Both the position numbers and the translations under genes were made by a program. DNA of 64,000 bases from Megascapheus bottae (taxonomy: Eukaryota > Chordata > Mammalia > Rodentia > Geomyidae). Shown piece after piece: positions 46,080 through 57,900 of the stretch. Each line of letters begins with the position of its first letter. Position 1 is the first letter of the stretch. The notes beneath the pieces are model-generated. The model saw only the letters and a program-made list of their open reading frames with translations. It was not told where the DNA came from and ran no database searches. Location: positions 15,571,927 to 15,635,926 of the forward strand of contig JANJXV010000024.1 of assembly GCA_024803745.1 (NCBI GenBank), given 5' to 3'.

Positions 46080-46460
46080 AGTAATTTTAGAGGTACCTAA
46101 TGGTTTCCATTTTGTAGATAAGCAAAAATGAGATGTGATTACCAAGCTCATATGGGTGATAAATACAGTGAAGCAAGGCTGTTTGACTCTAGAGCCTACA
46201 ACACTGCAGTAGTTCAAAATATCATTTGTGAACAGATTCACTTGGGTCTAAATCTCTGTACTGTCCTTGCATTCATTTTGTGAGGTGGGGCAATTTAATT
46301 TAACCTCTTCAGTCTCACTCAGCCATTTCCATTGCACAAAGAGGGGAAGGGAGAGAATGCAGGACTGCTCCAAAGGGATTAGACATACATTTTATAAAAT
46401 GTTCAGCACAGCTGGTTCCTGGCAGCTAGTAAGCCTCTCTAAATATTAGAGGCTATTATT
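46080..46460 (+). repeat. Two MIR fragments, sense
   Basis: 46080-46200 resembles the MIR core ('tttccattttgtagataag'). 46236-46460 resembles a longer MIR ('tgaggtggggcaatttaat', 'ttcctggcagctagtaagc', 'tattagaggctattatt'). Confidence 0.6.
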
Positions 46461-48744
46461 GTTTTTATTATCCTTACTGCCTTCATTTTCTTTAATTAAA
46501 AAAAGACTTTATTGTTTTGTATTCAGAGTTCCAAAATGTAAGCATTTTTAATTAAAGACAATTGCCATTTATTCCATGTTATAAGAAGAGAATAGATTTC
46601 TAGTGTGTAGCAAACCTGGCACAGGATGTTCCTTATATAAATGTTTTCTCTGAAAATAAGAACGGGAGCAAAAATCCCCTATGGACTCAATTTACTTTCT
46701 AATCTTCATTTTAGTAATCATTTCTACTTTCCTAAATAACTCGTAATGACCCAGTAATGTGTTGCAGTGACAGATGATACCAGAGAATGTATCCACTGTA
46801 GGTCTGACATTTTCCTTAAGGGTAATGCTACCTAGTTAAGGTAAATAATATGAGATGCTTGGCAGGTTTCCTTCCACAAATGGTAGTGGAGAGAGGAAAC
46901 TATGAAAACTATTGCAACCGAACAGGTTTGGAAACCTATTAAAAGAAGAAATGATAGAGTTAAATATTTAAGAACTCTTACCTTTGGGACAGCTGATAAC
47001 TGAAAGCATTTTTTTTTCTGGTTGTGTTTTACTTTAGATTAATAATCTGGAAGGTTTCAGATTTAAAGAGCAAAGCTGTATATTATTAAAATAACAAGAA
47101 GACATGCTAAGCTGTTCTCTATTCAAATATTACTAGTAATCTTGGTAGCTCTGTCAAGTTTTTTCTAAAATTCCCATTTTGGTTTACGTTAGTAGTCAAC
47201 TATTTGCATGGTATTCTCTATCTGAAGATTAACTTTAGTTATTCTGGTTTAGGATCACCAGTTTACAAACAAGAAAACAGATCTGGCATAGAAAAGCCCT
47301 TAACTTAAGTCTTGTGGTTTTTAGTGATAATTAGTTTCCTGAGTTTCTCATACTGTCCTTAGTAGCTTTTGCATTTTTATTCATTGCATTTCTCTTACCC
47401 ATGATTTCGTGCAATATATGGTCTCTTGACATTCCTAATGCTTTTGCAAAATTCATTTTAAAATGAATGCAAAGACTGGCTTCCTGAATTTCCTTCTAAA
47501 TTGAAAAAGGAGTTTTATGTATTGTGTGGCACATGAATTAAGATCTTGTAGGGTGACTGACAGTTTGGAGAAGACTGTTGTACAGTATTTTGCTTGGTAA
47601 TATCAAGAGGTGTATATGTGATTGATTTGCCGACAGTCCATCTCCGAAAGCAGTTCTAATGATGGACTTATAATTGATTGCATCCATCACTGAGAGCCCA
47701 AAATGCACCCCCTCCAAATTAAAAAGATAAATGAAATAAACTAGACTGAATGTATAAGCTGACAAATCTGAGGGAATTTAATGAAACTCTAAATTACTCC
47801 AGCCAACAGATAGAGCAAAAGATTTCTTTGTTACTGATTATAATACTAAATTACAAAAATTATCCAAGAAAGATAATAGAGGAAACAAAAATCTGTGGCT
47901 CATGTATCAAACTAAGTTATTGAAATATTTTTAATAAGTGTATCTCATTCCCTCATTATTGTTGATTTATATAAATCTTGTTAGTGCTGTTTGAAGAATA
48001 ATAAATGCAGTCTGTCTTATAACATAGCTTAGATTATTACTGTTGTAACAGATTTTAGAATAAATATGACCTTATTTGAAGGCTGTAAAAGTCCTTGTAT
48101 TAAATTCAGATCATTCAGAGGAGCTCTTTGGAAGGTCATACCTTAGTATATGAATGATTTTTCCATTGGTACACTTGCAGCTACATATAAAGGAAAGTTA
48201 TATAAACAATGTATTTATTATCTCTCCTAACAAGAAGTCTTAGGGTAAGAGACAGCTTCAGACCTGGCTCCTGCAATGGCCCCATGAGGTAATTTTAATG
48301 GCTTGGCATTTTTCATGGCTTTTCCTTCCATGATTGCATCTTAGCTTTGTGTAACAATGGTGTCTCAGCTTTGTGTAACAATATCCAGGATTGGGGGAAA
48401 GGCACCTTTTTCTGTTATTATTCTTGTGAGAAAAATAGGTTTTCAACAAGAAGACATACAAGTTTTATAAGTTTCATTGGCCAGTTGTATTTCTGATAAA
48501 AGTAATTATCAGGAATTATTGTGATTCACATAAATGAATGAACCAAGAGTTGGCCAGAAGTCCAGGCCCAGAGAGTAAGGAACCTGGAAAGAACTCCTTG
48601 GATAGGGGACTAACATCCACTTAAATGGCCCAACTAGAATTGACTTGTTGGTATCTTACTTCACCTCCTACTTTGCATATTGATTGAGTTACCTTTCTTT
48701 TGATTTTTAAGTTTTCTCAGCCTTATATATTCTCTCTTTTCTAG
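46461..48744. other. End of EXOC4 intron 1, nothing named
   Basis: 2.3 kb without any young SINE or L1, unlike the rest of the intron. A 20-bp direct repeat ('agctttgtgtaacaat') occurs at 48343-48382. The exon 2 acceptor has a TC-rich tract ('tctctcttttctag') ending at 48744. Confidence 0.55.
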
Positions 48745-48934
48745 GACTCTGTCTACCAGTGATGATGTTGAAGACAGAGAAAATGAGAAGGGTCGCCTTG
48801 AAGAAGCCTATGAGAAATGTGACCGTGATTTAGACGAACTGATCGTGCAGCACTACACAGAATTGACAACAGCAATTCGCACATACCAGAGCATCACAGA
48901 GCGTATCACTAACTCCCGGAATAAAATCAAACAG
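48745..48934 (+). CDS. EXOC4: EXOC4 exon 2 (end of codon 29 to residue 92)
   Basis: This 190-base exon completes arginine 29 and encodes residues 30-92: [40 protein letters not shown] and [20 protein letters not shown], ending IKQ. It is strongly charged and predicted helical. It corresponds to the N-terminal Sec8 domain, whose long helices bundle with other exocyst subunits. The boundaries are TTTTCTAG|GACTCT at 48744/48745 and CAG|GTAAAC at 48934/48935, both canonical. It leaves the frame in phase 0. No stop occurs in frame across the joined exons, and I see no substitution suggesting decay. Confidence 0.96.
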
Positions 48935-49542
48935 GTAAACCTGGTGTACCCTTCATTAATACGGGTGTTGTGGCTTGGAGCGGTGTCACAGTGACTAGTG
49001 GTTCTTAATTAGGGCTTCACAATGACAGTTTCAAGATTTTTGTAGGTATCTAGAAAGCCAGGCTGAGGAAAACCGCAGTGGGCATCCTGGGATGGCTCCT
49101 TCCCATCTCTGTGTCTCATCCTTGGCTTCAGCCTGTTGCAGAGTGAAATGGGATAAATTTCAATTTGAGAAATGCTTAAAAGAATCTTAACCAAAGGGGA
49201 AAGCACCTTAAGACTCAAAAGCCTCTAATTAGAGTCTAGCAAGTATAGTTAATGTGTGCACATTCCACCTTTAAAAAAAAATACATGTTAGTATATTGCT
49301 GTAGCAATTGAACTTAAAATCTTTCAATATATATTTTTTAACGTGTTTACAGTTTTGATTTTTGAGTGTATAACTGAATTTGAGGTTGGTTGTGGTTTTT
49401 CTACAGTCTTGGTATTTTCTGTGAAGAAAATCTTACATATAAATTACTTAGATTTAATATAAGCATTACATGCTATGAAAGGGAATCGGGCAAAATATGA
49501 AATATTTCATATCATGAATGTTTATGAAAGCAGTTGTCTTGG
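48935..49542. other. Start of EXOC4 intron 2, nothing recognised
   Basis: No gene or named repeat. Confidence 0.5.
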
Positions 49543-49736
49543 AGCTTGCACTCAGAGCCTAGGCACTGTTCTTAGTACTTTACCACTTTGAGCCATAGCT
49601 TCACTTCCAGTTTTCTAGGATTAATTGACAAGAGTCTCATGAACGTTCCTACACAGGCTGGCTTTGAATTGCCATCTTCAGATCTCAGCCTTCTGAGTAG
49701 CTAGGATATTGAAATAAGCCACCAATGTCTGGCTAA
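49543..49736 (-). repeat. B1-Geo SINE, antisense
   Basis: Complement of the Geo half, a shortened linker ('ggattaattgacaagag') and the complement of the B1-like half. Confidence 0.82.
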
Positions 49737-49837
49737 AATTCTTGATTTTGATGCTTTATTTGTGTGGAACTGGTATTAAGTTTTATTTTGTATTGTTTGT
49801 TTTCTGTCTCAGTATTTTTCTCTTTCTCCCTTTCCTT

Positions 49838-50041
49838 TTTTTTTTTTTTTTGGTGGGTCATGGGAGCTTGAACTCTACCTCCCTCCCCCTTGAGACCTAG
49901 CCCCACTTTCCATTTTCTAGTGGTTAATTGGAGATAAAAAGTCTCACGAACTTTAGTGCCTGGGCTGGCTTTGAACCATGATTCTCAGATCTCATCCTCC
50001 TGAGTAGCTAGGATTACAGGTGTGAGCCACCGTGCCTGGCT
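49838..50041 (-). repeat. B1-Geo SINE, antisense
   Basis: Poly(T), shortened Geo half, 'gtggttaattggagat' linker, well-preserved B1-like half ending 'gtgagccaccgtgcctgg'. Confidence 0.9.
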
Positions 50042-50279
50042 CTCCTTTTCCTTTTTTGGCTCTCCTTTTTTCTTTCATTTTTTCTTATTCTGTCTTTCTC
50101 TCAGCCCCTCTTTTCCTTTTGTGGTAAGTCCTTGAAAAGCTTATGATTACAGGGTATCTGGCATTTAGTACCTAAAAGATAAAATGGGCATGTAAGAGGT
50201 ATTTTTATATTGGCCAAGGGGATGGATGAACTGATCGAAAAAGGCTTATGTAGTGCCATATCATAGTTATGTGTATTTT

Positions 50280-50520
50280 TTTTTTTTTTTTTTGTGGGTC
50301 ATGGGGCTTGAACTCTGGGCCTGGGCACTATCCCTGAGTTCTTCAGCTCAAGACTACCGCCCTATCCTTGGAGCCACAGTACCACTTCCTATTTTCTAGT
50401 GGTTAATTGGAGATAAGAGTCTCAGGTTCCTTAGTGCCCACGCTGACTTTGAACTGAGAGCCTCAGATCTTAGCCTTCTGAGTAGCTAGAATTACAGGCG
50501 TGAGCCACTGCTCATATTAC
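50280..50520 (-). repeat. Young B1-Geo SINE, antisense, with target duplication
   Basis: Poly(T), then the full Geo and B1-like halves. Perfect 15-bp target duplication 'agttatgtgtatttt' at 50265-50279 and 50521-50535. Confidence 0.94.
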
Positions 50521-50535
50521 AGTTATGTGTATTTT

Positions 50536-52224
50536 GAGTACTACTTCTTTAATTCCTTTTTGTGCTATTCTATAAGCTGCAATAATTGCCACTTAGAAAT
50601 ACTTTCTAATAGATTCTTTGCCAGGCATAATTGTGTCTGTAGGCTCAATAAATTTAGAATTTGAATTCTGGCCTCTGACTTCTAAAGCTTTAGCTGCTGG
50701 GGATTTTTCATTCATTTTTAAGGCAGCAATCTTTCTTTTCCTTTAAAAAATATCCCCATTTTAAAAAATTAGGAGGAGCAATGTTCTCTGTTTCTTTGGA
50801 GTTGAATTGAAGGATCCAGATCATTGTTCTTAGTTCTCTACTTTAGCATCTAGTAACTGCCTTTTGGGTATGTTTGGGGGATGGTAGACTTCACAGACCA
50901 TAATATAAAAATTGCCCACCCTCTCAGCAAACTGAATGCCCTGGTTTGTGCCTGTTTAGAAATGGCTATGCTTATGTTGTTCTCCCATGTTCTATTTCCT
51001 CACCTCTTCACCTTATATTGTAGTTTTTTAAGTAGATACATGAGCTATATTTCTGAGAACACTATTGATATATCAGTATCACGTATCTGCCACTAGGAAT
51101 CCAGTTCCAGAATTAGTAAGCTTTTAACCTTTTTTGTGCAATATACTGACCTCTTTACATTTCAAAAAAAATAACTGGGAATTTTTGAAAGGAATACTAT
51201 AATTCTTAGTCTTTGCAAGTGGTGAGTTCATCCTATGGATTTATCTGTGACATTGAGAAAAGCTATAGATCAGTTGCTCTAGATTTAAAGTAAACTGTAG
51301 TCCATTGTGACCCAATATAGTAAGCTCAAGAGGGGTCAGAAAATGAATGTATAGAGCTGCTGACCTCTGGCATTGCCGCAGGTAATCACAGCAAGGGTGA
51401 AGGACCTTTTGGTATTTGTGTTTTTTGATTAGTTTGACTGAGTGAAAGGACTTTGTCCTAATCTCAGGGGGAGCACCAGCAGCCATTTCTGCTTTGCTCC
51501 CTACCACTCTTGAGTCGATAGCATCTTTACTGCAAACAAAGAGTATTTGCCTGGTACTGGTACTGAGAAAGAAAGCCCCTTCTTGAGGATTGGGCATTCG
51601 GTTTAGCAGTCACAGCTTTTTTTACCAACCTTATTTTCAGTATGCTGGGATTGTGAGCAAAAGAAAACAAACAAAAGAAACCTTTATTCTATCGGACAGT
51701 TTGTCAAGAAAGTAAATGTCACCTAATTCAGTATTATGAATTAGCTTCAATTGAGAAGAGAAAGGGTGAAAGCTCTTTGCAAAAAAGCCTTTAATAATTG
51801 ATTAATAGGAAGAGAACCATGATGGGGAAAAATGAAAGGGAATTTGTTTTTATTGCATAATTTGACAGTTTGTACCATGAAAGTCCATTTCTTATCACCA
51901 AGGAAACACTGATGTTTCCTCAGTGATCTTTTCTTGTCAGTTTTGGTTTTTAATTATGCTTTGGGTTATATACCCAGTATAGGCATATATTTTTCTAAAG
52001 TAAAGAGGTAGATGAGTCAATCATAATTAAGCTAGAGCCAAATAAAATGTTGAGAATCACAGTTAAAAGTTTCTTTCTGTGTTCTACCAAGTGACAACAA
52101 AGAAGACTCATTCAGTAAGTATTTGTCAAGTGGGAGCTCTGTGCCTGGTTCTGTTTTAGGTTCTGGTATCTCACAAATAGAAAATACTAGATTATGTCCA
52201 CATGGACCTTCCATGAGCATAGGA
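50536..52224. other. EXOC4 intron 2, one unrecognised 118-codon frame
   Basis: No named repeat. The minus-strand frame 51241-51597 is open for 118 codons but begins without a promoter or strong start context that I can see and matches no family I know. Confidence 0.45.
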
Positions 52225-52825
52225 ACTCGATATCTGGAGTGTCTGCCTTGTGCTGAGAATATTGTTTTAGACTCTGGTGTATAGAAGTAATTGAAACTAA
52301 ATTTCCTGTCCTTGGAGGGTTTACATTCTAGTTTTTATTCTAATTAGGAGAGACAGACTATAAAGTAACACATAAGAACATAGATGAAATAAAAGATGAT
52401 AGGAAAGTACTGTGGGTAAAAATGCAAACAAGAAAGCCTATTTTAACTGGGCTGGCCAGGGAAGGCCAGTACTTGAAGGAATGAGGCAGAGGATCAGGGA
52501 AGACACTAAAAAAGCGTAGATAGCAAAAGCAAAGATGGCGAGGCAGTGAAAAGACCAGTGAGATTGGGGTAAAGTGAGGGGTAGGGAAAGTGGGGAGAGT
52601 GACAGTTAGAAGATTTGAGAGCTAGTATGTGAGATGAGCTTAGGGTCAAGGTTTTAATGTGTGAGAGGTCTTATATGTCACTGGGAGTACTGATTTTTAA
52701 CTCTTAGTAAGTTGGGAAAGCATTATACAGCTTTGTGCATAGAAATGACATAATAAGAGTATAAGCTTAATAAAGCCACTCTAGCTGATGATCTAGGAAT
52801 AGTTTTAGTGGGGAACAAAGCAGGT
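52225..52825 (+). repeat. Ancient dispersed repeat, family not assigned
   Basis: Colinear with an old mammalian dispersed repeat that I recall: 'ttggagggtttacattctag', 'ggagagacagactataaag', 'gccagggaaggccagtac', 'aagccactctagctgatg', in that order. Confidence 0.45.
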
Positions 52826-53009
52826 AAAGATTACTTCATATTCCATGCATTGCCATAGAAATGTTTATACTTCGTAGTCTTTATTAGCAAAACTTAAACT
52901 GTAAAGGGATTTTATTATGATATTTATACATATGCATGTAATGTACTTTGTCCAAATTCACACTCTGTATTACTCTTAATTCTACTTCTTTCTCATCTTT
53001 TTAAAGAGG

Positions 53010-53640
53010 TTTTTTTTTGTGGCTTTCATTATGCTATTTTTACATATACACACATATCGGGGGGGGGGGAGAGAAAGCATGCAAGAGAGAGAGGACTTTT
53101 TTTTTTTTTTAAAACATTTATCACTTTCTTCTTTTCCTTGTCCACACTTTTGTTTCTTCCCGAAAAGCCTTTCTTCTAAAAGCATGGGAAATCATTTACT
53201 GTATATGAGCTTAACATGATCTCCAGTTCCATCCATTTTTCTGAGAATAATGTCATTTCATTTGTGTTTATGGATGACTAACATGCCATTGTTCATATGT
53301 GACACATTTTCTTTATCTGCTCAGAGATCTTGAGCACCTAGTCTGGTTTCCTACCCTGTCTATTGTACTGCAGTTAACATAAGTGTGCAGGTAAGCTCTC
53401 TTTCATTCCTTTGGATAGATCATACGGTATTTCTGTTTTCATTTCTTGAGGAATCTGAATGGCTAAACTAATTTGCAGGGATCCTTTCTTTCCCCTCATC
53501 CTCATCAGTGTTGTTTTTTCTTGATGATTTTTCATTCTGACTACTGTAGTTGAAATTGCCATGTTATTTTCACATGCATTTCCTTTATGGCTAAGAACAT
53601 TGAAGATTTCTTCATGTCTGTTGGATTTGTCTACCTTATC
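53010..53640 (-). mobile_element. Old L1 fragment, antisense
   Basis: Antisense ORF2/3' region blocks: 'tccagttccatccatttt', 'attgtactgcagttaac', 'ttctgactactgtagttg', 'ttcttcatgtctgttgg', in L1 order. A G11/GAGA purine-rich run lies at 53058-53097. Confidence 0.65.
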
Positions 53641-53649
53641 TCACTTAAA

Positions 53650-53722
53650 ATCTTGATCCTCAGAGCTCAGTGTCTGTCCTAAGTAGTTAGTATTACAGGT
53701 ATTAGCCACTGGCATCTGGCTT
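53650..53722 (-). repeat. B1-like half of a SINE, antisense
   Basis: 'gtattacaggtattagcc' and 'actggcatctggctt' mark the 5' end complement of a B1-Geo SINE. Confidence 0.65.
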
Positions 53723-54398
53723 ATCCTTGCCATTTTTGATGTAACTTTCATATACTCATTTATATTGAAAGAATTTGTGACTGGGGGAGGGGTAAATGTG
53801 AGCTATCAGATTTGAATTTATCCTAGCTGGCCCGGTCCACTTGAATTTTTTTTTCTTAGGTTAAAAAATGTGTAAATAAAATCATGGATGGTTTATCAGG
53901 TCAAGTAATGTGGATAATACTAAAATATTTGGGTGGATCTATTACTTTTGAGTACAGTATAAAATGATGAAAATAAGATGCTATTGCATTAGGAACCTCA
54001 TAATCTGTAGGTCCTACCAAGATGAATAGGAATGAACATATATTGGAAAGCTGGATTATATAGATGATGTTTATTGATATTTGAACTTGAGAGCTTTTCC
54101 TTGATGCACTAGGTGGGTAGACCAGATGAGCTCAGCTCATTATCTTTGAAGATAATATCCTAATAGTTTTTAGAGGAGTAGGGTTGGCTGAAAGAAAGGC
54201 ACAGACTTGGCTCTATTGTGATATATGTGCAAAACTTTTAACATTTTACCCTATTTTTGCTTGTCCTCTTGCTACTAGATCCATCTCTAAAACTCAATTT
54301 TCTTGCCCATAACTAGAAATAACTACTCCAGGTGAAGTTGTTAGGTCTTAATTTTTCATTCCTTAACATTCACCTAAAATAACTTTTAGCTTTTATAT
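53723..54398. other. EXOC4 intron 2, nothing recognised
   Basis: No gene or named repeat. Confidence 0.5.
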
Positions 54399-54413
54399 AA
54401 AAGTGTATCTTGA

Positions 54414-54635
54414 GGGCCGGGATTTTGGCCTAGTGGTTAAAGTGCTTGCCTAGCATGCATGAAGACCCGGGTTCGATTCCTTGGTACCACATACATAGAA
54501 AAAAGCCGGAAATGGTGCTGAGGCTCAAGTGGCAGAGCTCTAGCCTTGAGAAAGACCAAGGATAATGCTCAGGCCCTGAGTTCAAGCCCAGGACTGGCAA
54601 AAGAAGAAGAAGAAGAAGAAGAAGAAGAAGAAGAA

Positions 54636-54682
<47 letters not shown>

Positions 54683-54811
54683 AGAAGAAGAAGAAGAAGA
54701 AGAAGAAGAAGAGACAGTTATCCTGGAATTAAACCGTGGTCATGATTGTACAACTATGGGTGAATGTTAGAGTATATGAATTATACCTCATTAATAAAAA
54801 TGTTTTTAAAA
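54414..54811 (+). mobile_element. Composite insertion: ID-Geo SINE, (GAA)n, L1-like 3' tail
   Basis: A full-length ID-Geo SINE (54414-54599; intact B box 'gggttcgattccttgg') is followed by about 37 GAA units (54600-54713, one GAG interruption). Then come about 95 bases resembling an old L1 3' end ('catgattgtacaactatg', 'gaattatacctcattaat') and an A-rich tail. The perfect 15-bp duplication 'aaaagtgtatcttga' lies at 54399-54413 and 54812-54826, outside the L1-like tail. The whole composite therefore appears to have inserted as one unit. The poly-glutamate frame through the GAA run is not a gene. Confidence 0.85.
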
Positions 54812-54826
54812 AAAAGTGTATCTTGA

Positions 54827-55993
54827 AAGAATTAAAATGAAAAATAGTCTTAATTAATATAAAGAATGTCATAGTAGAACACTGTGGTTTTTGTAGGACA
54901 TTATTTACAGCCTATAGAAATGAAATTTCCTAGTTACTTATATGAGAATTGGAAGAAAGCCTCAGGTTCTTGGAAATGGACATGCCAAACAGTGGGCAAT
55001 AATGAGATATTATAAGTTAGTAGATGGACAGTAGTCTGGAATTCATTAATATTGTTAAGAATTATGAGATAACTGTACTATTAAGTTCAACTGTTTCTTC
55101 ATTAGTATACTGGTTCAGACTCAGAAAGGCATTGCTCTTGGTTTGGGTCAAGGGAAGACTATCAGAGAATTTGAGACCTTAGAATGGTAGCTAAAACCAA
55201 ACCAAACCAAATCAAAAACAGGGGTGGAAGCATGGGAAATAAAAATGTGAGAGTAATTTAAAGATGGTCTATAATTTCCAAAGGCTTTTAAACAGAAGAA
55301 CAATAGGACATGTTTCTAGGTACTTCCTATGAAACTCATTGGGAAACATTCAGTTGGACATGTGGCAGGCAAGTAAATGTGACAGCACTTATGTAGATTT
55401 TTCTTTCATTACCCTTCCCCCACCCCCCAAAAAAGGAAAAAGCAAAAGATATACTAATGTTTTGTTCCTTTAAAATTAGAAAATATACTAACATTAATAG
55501 TCAATGAATATCCCTTGCTCCTAGGGAACTTTTCAAGATCTTTCCTAGTACAATAAACTGTTCATTTGTGTTTTATTATAGATAATATGCAGACTTAAAA
55601 AAGATGCACTTCACACCTGTTTATTTCTCCTTCATCTAGATGCAGTACTTTTCCGATGTTATGACTTAAGGTTTATGGCCTTTCAGTATTTCCTCTGGGC
55701 CTGTTTCCACCAGCACTTTGAAGTGTGTCTCTGCTCCTCTTTGGAGAAAGATAAGGCAAAACTACTTATAAGCTACAGTTAGTTACAAAACCCTCTGCCT
55801 TGTGTATCATTCTCCTTTTTTACTATGACTTCTTGGGACCAGCTTTCTGTGATTTTTTTCTTTTCTAAAATTCTGTAATTAGGGTGACTTGCAGTTCATG
55901 TATATTGAAATGGATATTCCTAGTATTGTTGAACCAGGTAACTACAATTCAGAGGAAGTAAAGGATACTTTCTCTCTCTTGTTTTGTTTGGTT
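54827..55993. other. EXOC4 intron 2, nothing recognised
   Basis: No gene or named repeat. Confidence 0.5.
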
Positions 55994-56212
55994 GGTCACG
56001 GGGCTTGAACTCTGGGCCTGGGTGCTGTCCTTGAGCTCTTCAGCTCAAGGCTAGTGCTCTATCACTTGAGCCACTTTTGGTTTTCTGGTGGTTAATTGGA
56101 GAGAAGAGTCTTGCGGACTTTTGTGCCTGGGCTGGCTTTGAACTCTGATCCTCAGATCTCAGCCTCATGAATAGTTTAGGATTACAGGTGTGAACCACTA
56201 ACATCTGGCTGA
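55994..56212 (-). repeat. B1-Geo SINE, antisense
   Basis: 'cacggggcttgaactctggg' (Geo complement), 'ggtggttaattggagag' linker, B1-like complement ending 'aacatctggct'. Confidence 0.92.
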
Positions 56213-56621
56213 TACTTGTTTCTTAACATGAGCTTGACTTCAATGAAGATTTTTTTTTTTTAAGAATGGTGTAGCCATGTTAATTTTATGATCTTAATTA
56301 TCCTTCTAAATTAAATAGAATGGAAAGACTGTCATTACATTTATAAAAGTAAATGTATCTTTCATTTGGATGTTACTCATCAGTGGGCAGAGTCCTTCCC
56401 CTCCTATTAAGAAATCATTATTAATTTATTGAAATTCTGATAACACAAATATATAGATATATAGCACAAAACATGGCCATTAGAAATATTTATATTTTGT
56501 AGAATGCTTACATAGTAGGTAAGTCGTATTAATGTACTTATTTCCTTATGTATTTTCCAGTTCTTTGTAGTAAAACACTTAAATATTTTTTAGTAATATT
56601 TAAGTATGCATTTCTTTTCTG

Positions 56622-56805
56622 TCATGAGCCTGGGGCTTGTACAGTCCCTGAGCATTTTGTGTTCAAGGCTTGCATTCTACCATTTGAGCCACAGTTCCAC
56701 CTTTGGCTTTTTTGCTGTTTAACTGGAGATAACTGTCTCATGGACGTTTCTGCTCAGGCTGGTTTTGAACTGCAATTCTCAGTTCTCAGCCACTGATGCC
56801 AGGCT
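56622..56805 (-). repeat. Older B1-Geo SINE, antisense
   Basis: Diverged Geo complement, 'ctgtttaactggagat' linker, and B1-like complement with a deletion. Confidence 0.75.
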
Positions 56806-56879
56806 ACCATATAGTCTTATTCATTTTAGCCTATATGCTGTCCAATGGATTTATTAAAGTTATTTCTCTTATTTAACCT

Positions 56880-57080
56880 AATTTTGTATTCTTTGACTAA
56901 CATTTTCTAGTTCTATCCCGTAGTAACTAGCATTTTGTATTCGCTGACATTTTATTTTCTTCTGGTGATGGCTACTTTAGATTAATTCTCCATTTAGGTT
57001 ATGGGGAACAAGACTACAGTGAACATGGGAATGCAGCTGTCTCTTTGACATACTGATTACTTTTTCTTTGAATACTCAGA
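56880..57080 (-). mobile_element. Possible decayed L1, antisense
   Basis: Weak similarity to antisense L1 3' sequence ('aagactacagtgaacatgg'). Confidence 0.35.
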
Positions 57081-57084
57081 TATT

Positions 57085-57345
57085 CTTCATTGTATGATGG
57101 GGTTACATCCTGATATTCCCATCATAAATTGAAAACACCAGAAATCATACTCATTTCATACATCCTATCAAACATCCTAGCTTAGCAATGTCGTATAGTA
57201 GACAGACTGGTGTTTACCTTTGTGATTAGGTGGCAATATGAGCCATTGCTCACTGTTGCTCTGCAGCATCTTCAGAGACTATCAAACATCATTGTTAGCC
57301 CTTGAAATGATTGATATGGCATGATTTGGAGTATTGTTTCTATTG
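57085..57345. mobile_element. Tigger-like DNA transposon remnant
   Basis: Blocks 'gatggggttacatcctgat', 'cccatcataaattgaaaac', 'catcctagcttagc' and 'ggtgtttacctttgtgatt' match, in order, a non-autonomous Tigger-type element of old mammalian genomes. No coding capacity. Confidence 0.65.
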
Positions 57346-57479
57346 AATGTATGAAGCTTCATCACTACTGGGAAGTTAAGCTGGCCACTGTCTGTATACT
57401 CAGTAATGAGATTACTCCGTTGTGTGATAATACTATTTTAATGTTTTTAGGCGCCTCTATACTATTTTCCAGAATGGTT

Positions 57480-57900
57480 TTATTCGTATCTTTATTGAGG
57501 TATGAATTATATATAATACTATGGACATATTTTGATAGTGCAGTTCAGTAATTTCAGAGAATGTATATATCCTTGAATACCATCATAACCTAGAATTCTT
57601 TCCTCCATTTTTTTTTTTTTTGGTTACATAAGAGTTTTGCTATATACCACATGTCAGCCTCTCATTTGGGACCCTACTGTTTCAGGAGGACCCTCCTGTC
57701 CTCCTCCTTTTTACCATTAATGCTGTCTTTCATATGCTGCTCAAACAATGACTGATATTTGGGTTCTAATGCTATGAGTATCTAGCTTCTTTTACTCAGC
57801 ATAGTATTTTTGCAATTCTTTGTTTCTTTTCTATTGTTGACCCTATCTCCCAAGTTTTAGAATAACATTTCATAACTATGGCTTTTAATAAAAAAATATA
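57480..57900 (-). mobile_element. Ancient L1M 3' region, antisense
   Basis: 'tattgaggtatgaattata', 'ttttgatagtgcagttcag' and 'cttcttttactcagcatag' in the order seen in ancient antisense L1 ends. Confidence 0.55.

Noticed and set aside
48340..48382. Short tandem repeat considered as a possible CRISPR-like or regulatory array
   Set aside because: Only two 16-20 bp copies exist in a mammalian intron; simple local duplication.
54414..54490. tRNA-like A and B boxes, here and in other ID-type copies
   Set aside because: They are promoter boxes of tRNA-derived SINEs; no cloverleaf with a plausible anticodon arm is kept, and the copies have poly(A) tails.
54546..54770. Poly-glutamate frame
   Set aside because: Translation of the GAA microsatellite within a SINE tail.
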